A DNA stretch of 64,000 bases from Streptomyces ruber (GTDB lineage: Bacteria > Actinomycetota > Actinomycetes > Streptomycetales > Streptomycetaceae): contig NZ_BMQK01000001.1 of NCBI RefSeq assembly GCF_014648075.1, positions 930,001-994,000 of the forward strand. The letters run 5' to 3'. Positions within the stretch are counted from its first letter, which is position 1; the number at the start of each line of letters is the position of its first letter. A program made the translations under genes and the position numbers. Below the pieces are notes generated by a model. It was given only the letters and a program-made list of their open reading frames with translations. It did no database searches and was not told the origin of the DNA. Shown in pieces: positions 41,445 through 51,448 of the stretch.

Positions 41445-42503
41445 ATGACCCACCAGTGGCGCGGAATCATCGAGGAGTACCGGGACCGGCTGCCGGTATC
41501 CGACACCACGCCGGTCGTGACGCTCCGCGAGGGCGGTACGCCGCTCGTCCCCGCGCAGGTGCTCTCCGAGCGCACGGGCTGTGAGGTTTATCTCAAGGTC
41601 GAGGGTGCCAACCCGACCGGGTCCTTCAAGGACCGCGGCATGACCATGGCCATCACCCGGGCCAAGGAGGAGGGCGCGAAGGCCGTCATCTGCGCCTCCA
41701 CCGGCAACACGTCCGCGAGCGCCGCCGCGTATGCCGTACGCGCCGGGATGGTGTCCGCGGTGCTCGTGCCGCAGGGCAAGATCGCGCTCGGCAAGATGGG
41801 CCAGGCGCTCGTGCACGGCGCGAAGATCCTCCAGGTCGACGGCAACTTCGACGACTGCCTGACGCTCGCGCGCGCGCTCTCCGACAACTACCCGGTCGCG
41901 CTGGTCAATTCCGTGAACCCGGTGCGCATCGAGGGACAGAAGACGGCCGCGTTCGAGATCGTGGACATGCTGGGCGACGCGCCCGACATCCACGTCCTGC
42001 CGGTGGGCAACGCGGGCAACATCACGGCCTACTGGAAGGGCTACCAGGAGTACGCGGCCGACAAGCTCGCCACGCGTACCCCGCGCATGTGGGGCTTCCA
42101 AGCCTCCGGTTCCGCGCCGATCGTGCGCGGCGAGGTCGTCAAGGACCCGTCGACGATCGCGACCGCGATCCGGATCGGCAACCCGGCGTCGTGGAAGTTC
42201 GCGCTGGCCGCCCGGGACGAGTCGGGTGGTGTCATCGACGAGGTGACGGACCGTGAGATCCTGCGCGCCTACCGGCTGTTGGCTGCCCAGGAGGGCGTCT
42301 TCGTCGAGCCCGCGTCCGCCGCGTCGGTCGCCGGTCTGCTGAAGGCGGCCGAGAACGGCAAGGTCGACCCGGGTCAGCGGATCGTCTGCACCGTCACCGG
42401 CAACGGGCTCAAGGACCCCGACTGGGCCGTCGCCGGCGCCCCTCAGCCGGTCACCGTCCCGGTGGACGCGGCGACGGCGGCGGAGCGGCTCGGGCTGGCC
42501 TGA
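41445..42503 (+). CDS. thrC: Threonine synthase
   Basis: The 352-residue fold-type II PLP enzyme converts O-phosphohomoserine to threonine. PLP Lys is in [13 protein letters not shown] (about residue 62). [20 protein letters not shown] and [19 protein letters not shown] bind substrate and phosphate. It is of the short class typical of actinobacteria. GGAGAG precedes the ATG, and it is cotranscribed with hom. A 937-base repeat-rich spacer separates it from thrB. Confidence 0.97.
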   Translation: MTHQWRGIIEEYRDRLPVSDTTPVVTLREGGTPLVPAQVLSERTGCEVYLKVEGANPTGSFKDRGMTMAITRAKEEGAKAVICASTGNTSASAAAYAVRAGMVSAVLVPQGKIALGKMGQALVHGAKILQVDGNFDDCLTLARALSDNYPVALVNSVNPVRIEGQKTAAFEIVDMLGDAPDIHVLPVGNAGNITAYWKGYQEYAADKLATRTPRMWGFQASGSAPIVRGEVVKDPSTIATAIRIGNPASWKFALAARDESGGVIDEVTDREILRAYRLLAAQEGVFVEPASAASVAGLLKAAENGKVDPGQRIVCTVTGNGLKDPDWAVAGAPQPVTVPVDAATAAERLGLA

Positions 42504-43440
42504 GCGGCCTGACCGGCGGCTCGATCGCCTGGATCGGCTGGATAGGCCAGCTGGATGGGCTCGGATCGGCTCGGATCGGCTGGGATGGGCTCGGAATGGC
42601 TGGGATCGGCTGGGATCGTTTTGACTGGCCAGTCCGGCTGACTGGCCAGTCCGGCCGGATCGGCCCGACCCGCGGCTCCGGCCCGACCGGCCCGCCCAGC
42701 AGCCCGACCGGCGGCCCGACCGGCAGGATGGGCCCGGCCGGCCAGTTCGGCTGACCGGCCAGTCCAGCCCGGCGGCCAGTCCAGCCGGCCCGGCGGCCAG
42801 TCCAGCCCGACCGGCGGCCCGACCACCCTGATCGGCCCGACCGACCCAGTCGGGCCGTACCGGCCCGCCAGCCTGACGGGCATCGCACCGCCGGGCATCA
42901 GCCTGCCGGCCCTCGTCCATCAGCCCGCGGCGCGCCGTCCCCCTTACGCACAGCACGCCCCTGGGCGTGTCCCCCGTGGGCGCGCGCCGAGGAACAAGCC
43001 CAAAGGCGCACCAAGGCACCCTCCAAGGACGCGTGCGCCGGGCACATGCCAGGGGCACTCCGGGGAGTCCCCCGCGCGGCATCGGCATGGCAGCGACGTG
43101 GCTTCGGCGGAGGAAGCACAGGGGGCACACGACACGCATCGTGCGCCTCCTGTGCGCCCTATGTCGCCACAGAACCTTCCTTCGATAGGCTGTACCGAAC
43201 CCGCCCGCCGCATATGCCGCGGTGCCGCGCCGTCGATCGTGATTTCCGGGTCCCGTCGACAGCGGCCCCCGGGTTCTCCCGTCCGTACGTATCGAACGTC
43301 TTCGACAATCCCGCACAGCATTACCGCCGTACAGCACAGCAATACAGCCGCATACCGCCAGACAGCATTACCGCCGCACAGCCAGCAATACCCAGCACAG
43401 CAACACGCAGATTTCGCAGCTCAAGGAGAGTCATCGAGCG
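42504..43440. repeat. Repeat-rich spacer between thrC and thrB
   Basis: The first third holds tandem GGATCGGCT/GGATGGGCT units (about 42535-42615) and two ACTGGCCAGTCCGGC copies (42621, 42640). GGCCAGTCC recurs about six times up to 42815. No gene is supported. The last 130 bases before thrB repeat ACAGCATTACCGCC (43316, 43362) and are poor in G. A -10-like TAGGCT lies at about 43187. This break is unusual inside a threonine operon. Confidence 0.8.
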
Positions 43441-44358
43441 ATGGCCGGTCCAGCGTTCCGCGCCGCCGCCGTCCGGGTGCGCGTCCCCGCCACCAGCGCC
43501 AACCTCGGCCCGGGCTTCGACGCCCTCGGCCTCGCGCTGGGTCTCTACGACGACGTGGTCGTCCGGGTGGCCGACTCCGGCCTGCACATCGACATCGCGG
43601 GCGAGGGCAGCGAGACGCTCCCGCGGGACGAGCGTCATCTGCTCGTCCGCTCCCTGCGCACCGCGTTCGACCTGCTCGGCGGGCAGCCCCGCGGCCTCGA
43701 GATCGTCTGCGCCAACCGCATCCCGCACGGCCGGGGCCTCGGCTCCTCCTCCGCCGCGATCAGCGCCGGCATCGTCGCCGCGCGCGCGGTGACCATAGGC
43801 GGCGAGGCCCGGCTCGACGACACGGCGCTGCTGGAGCTCGCCACCGAGATCGAGGGCCACCCCGACAACGTCGCCGCCTGTCTGCTGGGCGGCTTCACCC
43901 TCTCCTGGATGGAGGGCGGCGCCGCGCGGGCCATCAGGATGGATCCCGCCCGTTCCATCGTTCCGGTGGTTTTCGTTCCCGGGAAACCGGTACTCACCGA
44001 AGAGGCACGCAGACTTCTGCCACGCACCGTTCCGCACGTCGACGCCGCCGCCAACGCGGGCCGTGCCGCCCTGCTCGTCGAGGCCCTCACCCGGCGCCCC
44101 GAGCTGCTGCTGCCCGCCACCGAGGACCGTCTCCACCAGGAATACCGCGCCCCGGCCATGCCGGACAGTGCCGCTCTGGTGGAGCGACTGCGGGCCGACG
44201 GAATTCCCGCGGTGATTTCCGGCGCCGGGCCCACGGTCCTGGCGCTGGCCGACGGCGACAGCGCCGACAAGGTGGCCGATCTTGCGGGCGAGGGCTGGGC
44301 CGCGAACCGGCTGGAACTCGACGCAAGGGGAGCGAGCGTGCTGCCGCTTGCCACCTGA
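43441..44358 (+). CDS. thrB: Homoserine kinase
   Basis: The 305-residue GHMP-family kinase phosphorylates homoserine for ThrC. Conserved parts are RVPATSANLGPGFDALGLAL, the ATP loop PHGRGLGSSSAAISAG (about residues 96-111) and GAGPTVLALADG. Start ATG 43441 has AAGGAGAG upstream (spacing of 9-10 bases). It is separated from thrC by a long spacer and probably has its own promoter. Its stop is followed by the rho leader. Confidence 0.96.
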   Translation: MAGPAFRAAAVRVRVPATSANLGPGFDALGLALGLYDDVVVRVADSGLHIDIAGEGSETLPRDERHLLVRSLRTAFDLLGGQPRGLEIVCANRIPHGRGLGSSSAAISAGIVAARAVTIGGEARLDDTALLELATEIEGHPDNVAACLLGGFTLSWMEGGAARAIRMDPARSIVPVVFVPGKPVLTEEARRLLPRTVPHVDAAANAGRAALLVEALTRRPELLLPATEDRLHQEYRAPAMPDSAALVERLRADGIPAVISGAGPTVLALADGDSADKVADLAGEGWAANRLELDARGASVLPLAT

Positions 44359-44763
44359 CACGCGGTTGCCGGATTTGGAGAGGGGGAATGTTTGTTGGAT
44401 CCGGTAGTGTTAACCTCAAGTCTGCACCCGACCTCACCATGGCGAGGTGCTTCGTGTCCCCGTCCGGGACAACCATTCTTCCGGGAGCCTCCCAAACCGC
44501 ACTGTGTTTCGTACGTCACGTGGTACGCCGTACGCAGGCGCTGAGCGGTTCGCCGAGCAACGCTCCGGAACAGGCGTGACCCAGCCGCGTGACACCGACA
44601 CTCAGTGCCACGGCCCGGGGAAGCGCCGTATCACCAAAAACCTCCTCCGCCGCTTCGGCGGAACACCGCCCCGGCACGGTCCGCACAGCAAGGGCCGAAG
44701 CCGGACAGCACAACCGGTCGCCGAGCCAGACAGGCCGACGTCCGCTCCAGGGAAGGACCCTTC
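44359..44763. other. Untranslated leader and promoter region of rho
   Basis: A 400-base region without a gene. GGGAAT at 44384-44389 followed by GTT after 19 bases, and TAGTGT at 44405, are promoter-like. A GACCTCACC/GCGAGGTGC hairpin (about 44429-44452) lies in the likely leader. A long rho leader is common and can serve autoregulation. Confidence 0.5.
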
Positions 44764-46815
44764 GTGAGCGACACCACCGATCTGATGGGCGCACGTGTCG
44801 ACGAGACCGCTGCCGCGCCCGCCACGGACGCCTCCGCGCCTGCCTCCGGTGCCGGCTCCCGGCGGCGCCGCGGTACCGGCCTCGAGGGCATGGTGCTGGC
44901 CGAGCTGCAGCAGGTCGCATCCGGCCTCGGTATCAGGGGCACCGCGCGCATGCGCAAGAGCCAGCTGATCGAGGTCATCAAGGAGGCGCAGGCCGGAGGG
45001 GGCGCGTCCGCCAAGCCGGCCGCCGCCGGGGAGGCCGCCGAGACCAAGCCGAAGCGCCGGTCCACCTCCCGCACCCGTACGGGTGACGACGCCGCGGCCG
45101 CCGAGAAGGCCGAGAAGAAGCCCGCCCGGTCCGCCAAGGCGCAGGCCGAGGCCGAGGCGCCCGCGGACACCGACAAGGGCGCGGCCCAGCAGCAGATCGA
45201 GATCCCCGGTCAGCCTTCCCCCAGCACGGACGACGCGCCCACCGAGCGCCGCCGCCGTCGGGCCACCGCCGAGGCCGGCAGTCCCGAGACCGTCGCCGAC
45301 GAGGCGAGGAACGAGACGCAGGGCCAGGGGCAGGGCCAGCAGTCGCAGGGCGACGGCAGGACCGACGGTGACCAGGGCGGCGAGGGCCGTCAGGGCCGCC
45401 GGGACCGCCGTGAGCGAGGCCGGGACCGTGACCGCGGTGACCGTGGCGAGCGCGGTGACCGCGGCGACCGCCGCAACAAGGGCGACGACCAGCAGGGCGG
45501 CCGGCAGAGCGGTCAGCAGCAGGGCCAGCAGCAGGGCGGCGGCCGTCAGGACCGCCAGGACGACGGTTACGACGACGACGGGGGCGGCGGCCGCCGTGGC
45601 CGTCGCGGGCGCTACCGCGACCGCCGTGGGCGCCGTGGCCGCGACGACATCGCCGAGCCGCAGGTCGCCGAGGACGACGTCCTGATCCCGGTCGCGGGCA
45701 TCCTCGACATCCTCGACAACTACGCCTTCATCCGTACGTCGGGCTACCTCCCCGGTCCGAACGACGTGTACGTCTCCCTCGCCCAGGTCCGCAAGAACGG
45801 CCTGCGCAAGGGCGACCACGTCACCGGTGCGGTCCGGCAGCCGAAGGAGGGCGAGCGGCGCGAGAAGTTCAACGCGCTGGTCCGTCTGGACTCCGTCAAC
45901 GGCATGGCGCCCGAACACGGCCGAGGCCGCCCGGAGTTCAACAAGCTGACGCCGCTGTACCCGCAGGACCGGCTCCGTCTGGAGACCGACCCGGGCGTGC
46001 TGACCACGCGGATCATCGATCTCGTGTCGCCGATCGGCAAGGGCCAGCGCGGTCTGATCGTGGCCCCGCCGAAGACCGGCAAGACCATGATCATGCAGGC
46101 GATCGCCAACGCGATCACGCACAACAACCCCGAGTGCCACCTGATGGTCGTCCTCGTCGACGAGCGTCCGGAAGAGGTCACCGACATGCAGCGGTCGGTG
46201 AAGGGCGAGGTCATCTCCTCGACCTTCGACCGTCCGGCCGAGGACCACACCACGGTCGCCGAGCTGGCCATCGAGCGCGCCAAGCGCCTGGTGGAGCTGG
46301 GTCACGACGTGGTCGTGCTGCTCGACTCGATCACCCGTCTGGGCCGTGCGTACAACCTCGCCGCCCCGGCCTCCGGCCGCATCCTGTCCGGTGGTGTCGA
46401 CTCCACGGCGCTGTACCCGCCGAAGCGCTTCTTCGGTGCCGCGCGCAACATCGAGGACGGCGGTTCGCTGACCATCCTCGCCACCGCGCTGGTCGACACC
46501 GGGTCCCGCATGGACGAGGTGATCTTCGAGGAGTTCAAGGGCACCGGCAACATGGAGCTCAAGCTCGACCGGAAGCTCGCCGACAAGCGCATCTTCCCGG
46601 CGGTGGACGTCGACGCGTCCGGTACCCGTAAGGAAGAGATCCTGCTCGGGGCCGAGGAGCTCGCCGTCGTCTGGAAGCTGCGCCGGGTGCTGCACGCCCT
46701 GGACCAGCAGCAGGCGATCGAACTGCTTCTCGACAAGATGAAGCAGACGAAGTCGAACGTCGAGTTCCTGATGCAGATCCAGAAGACGACGCCGACGCCC
46801 GGCAACGGGGACTGA
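44764..46815 (+). CDS. rho: Transcription termination factor Rho
   Basis: The 683-residue hexameric RNA helicase ends transcripts. The N-terminal Rho_N helix region ([20 protein letters not shown]) is followed by a long Arg/Gly/Gln/Asp insert (about residues 75-300), with runs like [15 protein letters not shown] typical of high-GC actinobacteria. Next come the RNA-binding domain ([20 protein letters not shown]) and the ATPase with Walker [13 protein letters not shown] (about 434) and the R loop/Q loop region [23 protein letters not shown] start at 44764 with AGGGAAGGA site. A 24-bp terminator follows. Confidence 0.97.
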   Translation: MSDTTDLMGARVDETAAAPATDASAPASGAGSRRRRGTGLEGMVLAELQQVASGLGIRGTARMRKSQLIEVIKEAQAGGGASAKPAAAGEAAETKPKRRSTSRTRTGDDAAAAEKAEKKPARSAKAQAEAEAPADTDKGAAQQQIEIPGQPSPSTDDAPTERRRRRATAEAGSPETVADEARNETQGQGQGQQSQGDGRTDGDQGGEGRQGRRDRRERGRDRDRGDRGERGDRGDRRNKGDDQQGGRQSGQQQGQQQGGGRQDRQDDGYDDDGGGGRRGRRGRYRDRRGRRGRDDIAEPQVAEDDVLIPVAGILDILDNYAFIRTSGYLPGPNDVYVSLAQVRKNGLRKGDHVTGAVRQPKEGERREKFNALVRLDSVNGMAPEHGRGRPEFNKLTPLYPQDRLRLETDPGVLTTRIIDLVSPIGKGQRGLIVAPPKTGKTMIMQAIANAITHNNPECHLMVVLVDERPEEVTDMQRSVKGEVISSTFDRPAEDHTTVAELAIERAKRLVELGHDVVVLLDSITRLGRAYNLAAPASGRILSGGVDSTALYPPKRFFGAARNIEDGGSLTILATALVDTGSRMDEVIFEEFKGTGNMELKLDRKLADKRIFPAVDVDASGTRKEEILLGAEELAVVWKLRRVLHALDQQQAIELLLDKMKQTKSNVEFLMQIQKTTPTPGNGD

Positions 46816-46832
46816 GCGCTCCCCCGGACCGA

Positions 46833-46884
46833 CCGACACGGCTGTGGGCCGCCTCCGAACGGAGGCGGCCCACAGCCGTGTCGG
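46833..46884. terminator. 24-bp stem terminator after rho
   Basis: A perfect 24-base inverted repeat (beginning CCGACACGGCTGTGGGCCGC) with GAAC loop is the strongest hairpin in the window. It has no T run but should block readthrough from rho. Confidence 0.9.
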
Positions 46885-46986
46885 CTCCCGAAGGGTTCCT
46901 TCCCACGGTGGACGGAGGAACATGAAGAGGGACCGTGCCCGACCCCGACCTCGTTCCCGAGTACGAGCGCGAGCACCGAGGAGCAC

Positions 46987-48129
46987 ATGTCCGCCGACAG
47001 CACGCCGGAACCCGGCACTCCGGGAGAGTCCGGCACCACGAGCCCGCCCGAGGGCGCGGAGCGCCGCCCACGGCCCCGGAGCAGACGGCGCAAGGCGCTG
47101 CTGGCGGCGGTCTGGACGGTCGTCGGCATCGTCGTGCTCGGCGGCTCCGGCGTCTGCTACCTGTACTTCAGGCTCAACGGCAACCTCAGGAGCGTCGACA
47201 TCAACTCCCTCCTCGGCCACGACCGGCCGGAGGACGTCGACAACGGCTCGGAGGACATCCTCGTCCTCGGCTCCGACAGCCGCTCCGGCGGCAACGCGAA
47301 GCTGGGCGGCGGCGAGGACGACGGAACGGCCCGTGCCGACACGGCGATGATCGTGCACCTGTACGAGGGGCGCAGCAGGGCCGGTGTGGTCTCCATCCCC
47401 CGCGACACCCTCGTCGACCGGCCCGGGTGCACGGGCACCGACGGGAGGGCCCACCCGGGCGCGACCGACGTGATGTTCAACTCCGCGTACACCGTCGGCG
47501 GGGCCGCCTGCGCGGTGAAGACCGTCGAGTCGATGACGGGCATCCGCATGGACCACTACGTCGAGATCGACTTCGCCGGCTTCGCCGAGCTCGTCGACCG
47601 GCTGGGCGGGGTGCGGATCACGACGACCGAGGACATAGACGACCCCGACAGCCACCTGGATTTGAAGGCCGGCGAGCACACCCTCGACGGCGCCCAGGCC
47701 CTCGGCCTCGTCCGCACCCGGCACGGCGTCGGCGACGGCTCCGACCTCGGCCGCATCCAGCTCCAGCAGGCGTTTCTGAAGGCCCTGGTCGACCAGGTCG
47801 GGGACGTCGGCGTACTGACCAGCCCGCGGAAGCTGTACGACCTCGCCGACACCGCCACCGGCGCCGTCACCACGGACTCGGAGCTGGGCTCGGTACGGGA
47901 TCTGGCGTCCTTCGCCGACGGGCTGAAGGGCCTCGGCTCCGCCCGGATGACCATGCTGACGATGCCGGTCCGCCTCGACCCCGCGGACGCCAACCGCCTC
48001 CTGGTCGACGAGCCCCGGGCGCAGCAGGTCTGGAAGGCCCTCAGGGCCGACCGCCCGGTCCCGCCCTCGGCGACGGACGGCACCCCGCAGGGCACCGCGG
48101 ACGGGGTGGTCGGGTCGGGCGGACGCTGA
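46987..48129 (+). CDS. LCP-family (LytR-CpsA-Psr) protein
   Basis: The 380-residue protein has a cytoplasmic Arg-rich N terminus, one membrane helix (ALLAAVWTVVGIVVLGGSGV, about residues 38-57) and an extracytoplasmic LCP domain. Key parts are ILVLGSDSRSG, ARADTAMIVHLYEG, VVSIPRDTLVD and LDGAQALGLVRTRHG with its conserved Arg residues. LCP enzymes move polymers such as teichoic acids or arabinogalactan from undecaprenyl carrier to peptidoglycan. The gene stands between rho and rpmE. Confidence 0.93.
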   Translation: MSADSTPEPGTPGESGTTSPPEGAERRPRPRSRRRKALLAAVWTVVGIVVLGGSGVCYLYFRLNGNLRSVDINSLLGHDRPEDVDNGSEDILVLGSDSRSGGNAKLGGGEDDGTARADTAMIVHLYEGRSRAGVVSIPRDTLVDRPGCTGTDGRAHPGATDVMFNSAYTVGGAACAVKTVESMTGIRMDHYVEIDFAGFAELVDRLGGVRITTTEDIDDPDSHLDLKAGEHTLDGAQALGLVRTRHGVGDGSDLGRIQLQQAFLKALVDQVGDVGVLTSPRKLYDLADTATGAVTTDSELGSVRDLASFADGLKGLGSARMTMLTMPVRLDPADANRLLVDEPRAQQVWKALRADRPVPPSATDGTPQGTADGVVGSGGR

Positions 48130-48188
48130 GGGCGCCCCGGGCCGCAGGGGAGGCAGCCGGGTGGAATAGATCGTCCCGGCCCTCGGTT

Positions 48189-48217
48189 TTGGGGGATACG
48201 GCCAGAACTGGCAGACT
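48189..48217 (+). promoter_or_regulatory. Predicted rpmE promoter
   Basis: TTGGGG (48189-48194) and CAGACT (48212-48217) are spaced by 17 bases and lie 76 bases before the TTG start of rpmE. The fit to the housekeeping sigma consensus is moderate. Confidence 0.45.
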
Positions 48218-48292
48218 GGTACGTCGGCTCCGGTTCACGCTTCCGCATCCCGCGGTCGCGACCCGGCGCCCTCCCGCAAACTAGGAGACACC

Positions 48293-48514
48293 TTGAAGCG
48301 CGACATCCACCCCGAGTACGTCGAGACGCAGGTCAGCTGCACCTGTGGCGCGTCGTTCACCACCCGTAGCACGATCTCCAGCGGCACCATCCGTGCCGAG
48401 GTCTGCTCCGAGTGCCACCCGTTCTACACGGGCAAGCAGAAGATCCTCGACACCGGTGGCCGCGTGGCCCGCTTCGAGGCCCGCTTCGGCAAGGCTGCCG
48501 CTGCCAAGAAGTAG
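48293..48514 (+). CDS. rpmE: 50S ribosomal protein L31, zinc-binding type
   Basis: The 73-residue protein has the C+ cysteines CTCG and CSECH and the family text [20 protein letters not shown], which bind zinc. In Streptomyces zinc-type L31 is exchanged for a cysteine-free form under zinc limitation by Zur; the replacing gene is not in this window. Start is TTG with TAGGAGACA. It has its own promoter and terminator. Confidence 0.96.
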   Translation: MKRDIHPEYVETQVSCTCGASFTTRSTISSGTIRAEVCSECHPFYTGKQKILDTGGRVARFEARFGKAAAAKK

Positions 48515-48526
48515 CGAGCACACAGC

Positions 48527-48597
48527 GCCGGTCCTCGGCGCCCTGCACCTCCCGCGCGCGGCGCGGAAGGGCGGGCGCCGGGACCGGCGTTTTGCGG
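48527..48597 (+). terminator. Terminator after rpmE
   Basis: CGCCGGTCC near 48528 pairs with GGACCGGCG near 48585, enclosing further GC stems, and is followed by TTTT. Confidence 0.75.
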
Positions 48598-48694
48598 TGC
48601 GGCCCATGTCATGCGGTACAGCCCCATTCAATCGACGTACGTAGTTTCGTCCCCGGCAGCCTGACGGACCCGGGGACAGCCCAGGGAGCCGGAG

Positions 48695-49771
48695 ATGTTC
48701 GAGGCGGTCGAGGAACTGGTCGGAGAACACGCCGACCTGGAGAAGAAGCTCGCCGATCCGTCGGTCCACGCGGACCAGGCCAACGCGCGCAGGCTGAACA
48801 AGCGCTACGCCGAGCTGACGCCGATCGTCGCCACGTACCGCTCCTGGAGGCAGACCGGCGACGACATCGAGACCGCCCGCGAGTTCGCCGACGCCGACCC
48901 GGACTTCGCTGCCGAGGTCAAGGAGCTGGAACAGCAGCGCGAGGAGCTCACCGAGAAGCTCCGCCTGCTGCTGGTCCCGCGCGACCCCAGCGACGACAAG
49001 GACGTCATCCTCGAGATCAAGGCGGGCGCGGGCGGCGACGAGTCCGCCCTCTTCGCCGGCGACCTGCTGCGCATGTACCTGCGGTACGCCGAGCGCGCCG
49101 GCTGGAAGACCGAGATCATCGACGCCACCGAGTCCGAGCTGGGCGGCTACAAGGACGTCCAGGTCGCCGTGAAGACCAAGGGCGGCCAGGGCGCGACCGA
49201 GCCCGGCCAGGGCGTGTGGGCCCGGCTGAAGTACGAGGGCGGGGTGCACCGCGTGCAGCGCGTGCCCGCCACCGAGTCGCAGGGCCGCATCCACACCTCC
49301 GCCGCCGGCGTGCTGGTCACCCCGGAGGCCGAGGAGGTCGACGTGGAGATCAATCCGAACGATCTGCGGATCGACGTCTACCGGTCCTCCGGCCCCGGCG
49401 GGCAGTCCGTCAACACCACCGACTCCGCCGTCCGCATCACCCACCTGCCGACCGGCGTCGTCGCCTCCTGCCAGAACGAGAAGAGCCAGCTCCAGAACAA
49501 GGAGCAGGCACTGCGTATCCTGCGCTCCAGGCTGCTCGCCATCGCGCAGGAGGAGGCGGAGAGCAAGGCGGCGGACGCCCGGCGCAGCCAGGTCCGCACC
49601 GTCGACCGCTCCGAGAAGATCCGTACGTACAACTTCCCCGAGAACCGCATCTCGGACCACCGTGTCGGCTTCAAGGCGTACAACCTGGACCAGGTGCTCG
49701 ACGGTGACCTCGACGCGGTCATCCAGGCGTGCGTCGACGCGGACTCGGCCGCCAAGCTCGCCGCCGCGTAA
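48695..49771 (+). CDS. prfA: Peptide chain release factor 1
   Basis: The 358-residue factor releases chains at UAA and UAG. The codon-reading region is [17 protein letters not shown] (about residue 190) and the catalytic GGQ is in [20 protein letters not shown] (about residue 233). It is full length. It is followed at 73 bases by prmC, which methylates the GGQ glutamine. Confidence 0.97.
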   Translation: MFEAVEELVGEHADLEKKLADPSVHADQANARRLNKRYAELTPIVATYRSWRQTGDDIETAREFADADPDFAAEVKELEQQREELTEKLRLLLVPRDPSDDKDVILEIKAGAGGDESALFAGDLLRMYLRYAERAGWKTEIIDATESELGGYKDVQVAVKTKGGQGATEPGQGVWARLKYEGGVHRVQRVPATESQGRIHTSAAGVLVTPEAEEVDVEINPNDLRIDVYRSSGPGGQSVNTTDSAVRITHLPTGVVASCQNEKSQLQNKEQALRILRSRLLAIAQEEAESKAADARRSQVRTVDRSEKIRTYNFPENRISDHRVGFKAYNLDQVLDGDLDAVIQACVDADSAAKLAAA

Positions 49772-49844
49772 GCGCCCCGGCGCCCCCGACGGGGACGCCG
49801 GCAGCCGTACGACGAGACACCAGCTGAAGCCCCGGAGGACCACC

Positions 49845-50726
49845 GTGCAGCCATCATTCGGTGAGCGCCCGCAGAACCCCCGCAGCGTGCTGCTCACGGA
49901 AGTGGCGCAGGCCACCCAGCGGCTGGCCGACGCCGGCGTGCCCTCGCCGCGCACCGACGCGGAGGAGCTCGCCGCGTTCGTGCACGGCGTGAAGCGGGGC
50001 CAGCTGCACACGGTCAGGGACGCCGACTTCGACGCCCGGTACTGGGAGGCCGTCGCCCGCCGCGAGGCCCGCGAGCCGCTCCAGCACATCACCGGACGGG
50101 CGTACTTCCGGTACCTGGAGCTCCAGGTGGGGCCCGGCGTGTTCGTGCCCCGGCCGGAGACCGAGTCGGTCGTCGGCTGGGCCATAGACGCCGTACGCGC
50201 CATGGACGTCGTCGAACCCCTCATCGTCGACCTGTGCACCGGCTCCGGCGCCATCGCGCTGGCCCTGGCCCAGGAGGTGCCGCGCTCGCGGGTGCACGCC
50301 GTGGAGCTGTCCGAGGACGCCCTCAAGTGGACCCGCAAGAACATGGCGGGCTCCCGGGTGGACCTGCGCCAGGGGGACGCCCTGGACGCCTTCCGGGACC
50401 TCGACGGCCAGGTCGACCTGGTCATCTCCAACCCGCCGTACATCCCGCTCACCGAGTGGGAGTACGTGGCCCCCGAGGCCCGCGACCACGACCCGGAGAT
50501 GGCGTTGTTCTCCGGGGAGGACGGCCTCGATCTGATCCGCGGCCTGGAGCGCACCGCGCACCGGCTGCTGCGGCCCGGCGGCGTCGTCGTCGTGGAACAC
50601 GCCGACACCCAGGGCGGGCAGGTGCCGTGGATCTTCACCGAGGAGCGGGGCTGGGCCGACGCGGCCGACCACCCCGACCTCAACAACCGGCCGCGGTTCG
50701 CGACGGCGCGCAAGGCACTGCCGTGA
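49845..50726 (+). CDS. prmC: Release factor glutamine methyltransferase
   Basis: The 293-residue SAM enzyme methylates the GGQ of release factors. The N-terminal bundle ends at REPLQHITGRAYFRYLELQV. The SAM loop is VDLCTGSGAIALALA and the catalytic motif SNPPYIPL. The GTG at 49845 with GGAGGAC site was chosen. It is probably cotranscribed with prfA and the downstream tsaC gene. Confidence 0.95.
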   Translation: MQPSFGERPQNPRSVLLTEVAQATQRLADAGVPSPRTDAEELAAFVHGVKRGQLHTVRDADFDARYWEAVARREAREPLQHITGRAYFRYLELQVGPGVFVPRPETESVVGWAIDAVRAMDVVEPLIVDLCTGSGAIALALAQEVPRSRVHAVELSEDALKWTRKNMAGSRVDLRQGDALDAFRDLDGQVDLVISNPPYIPLTEWEYVAPEARDHDPEMALFSGEDGLDLIRGLERTAHRLLRPGGVVVVEHADTQGGQVPWIFTEERGWADAADHPDLNNRPRFATARKALP

Positions 50727-50800
50727 GACCGCGTATGTTCCAGACTTTCCGAGCGAGTGACGGGTACGGGACGTACCCGAGGTACGAGGAGGCGCGCTAG

Positions 50801-51448
50801 ATGGCACGGCGATACGACACCAACGACGCGACCGACCGCGCGACCGGTCTGCGCGAGGCAGCGTCCGCCGTCCGCCGGGGCGAGCTGGTGGTGCTGCCCA
50901 CCGACACCGTGTATGGCATCGGCGCGGACGCGTTCAGCGCCGAGGCCGTGGGCGACCTGCTGGCGGCCAAGGGCCGCGGCCGCAACATGCCCTCGCCCGT
51001 GCTCATCGGCTCACCCAACACCCTGCACGGCCTCGTCACGGACTTCTCCGAGATGGCCTGGGAGCTCGTGGACGCCTTCTGGCCGGGCGCGCTGACCCTG
51101 GTCGCCAAGCACCAGCCGTCGCTCCAGTGGGACCTCGGCGACACCCGGGGCACGGTCGCGGTGCGGATGCCGCTGCACCCGGTCGCGATCGAGCTGCTCA
51201 CCGAGGTCGGCCCCATGGCGGTGACGTCCGCGAACCTCACGGGCCACCCGGCGCCCGAGGACTGCGACGCGGCCCAGGGCATGCTCGGCGACTCCGTCTC
51301 CGTCTACCTGGACGGCGGGCCGACCCCCGGCATCGTGCCGTCGTCCATCGTCGACGTCACGGGGAAGGTGCCGGTGCTGCTGCGCGCGGGCGCGCTCGAC
51401 GCGGAGGAGCTCCGGAAGGTGGTACCCGACCTCGAGGTGGCGAATTGA
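50801..51448 (+). CDS. tsaC: L-threonylcarbamoyladenylate synthase (Sua5/YrdC)
   Basis: The 215-residue YrdC-family enzyme makes threonylcarbamoyl-AMP for tRNA t6A37. Conserved parts are GELVVLPTDTVYGIGADAF, KGRGRNMPSPVLIG, WPGALTLVAKHQ and GPMAVTSANLTGHPAP. It lacks the Sua5 C-terminal domain. The next gene starts within its stop (TTGA overlap), so the two are translationally coupled. Confidence 0.95.
   Translation: MARRYDTNDATDRATGLREAASAVRRGELVVLPTDTVYGIGADAFSAEAVGDLLAAKGRGRNMPSPVLIGSPNTLHGLVTDFSEMAWELVDAFWPGALTLVAKHQPSLQWDLGDTRGTVAVRMPLHPVAIELLTEVGPMAVTSANLTGHPAPEDCDAAQGMLGDSVSVYLDGGPTPGIVPSSIVDVTGKVPVLLRAGALDAEELRKVVPDLEVAN

Noticed and set aside
43046..43792. Frame running from the thrC-thrB spacer into thrB
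   Set aside because: The frame is out of register with the kinase, and the spacer part is repeat-derived.
44602..47724. A 1040-codon minus-strand frame over rho and the LCP gene
   Set aside because: It spans two real genes and a terminator on the opposite strand and has no recognisable domain.
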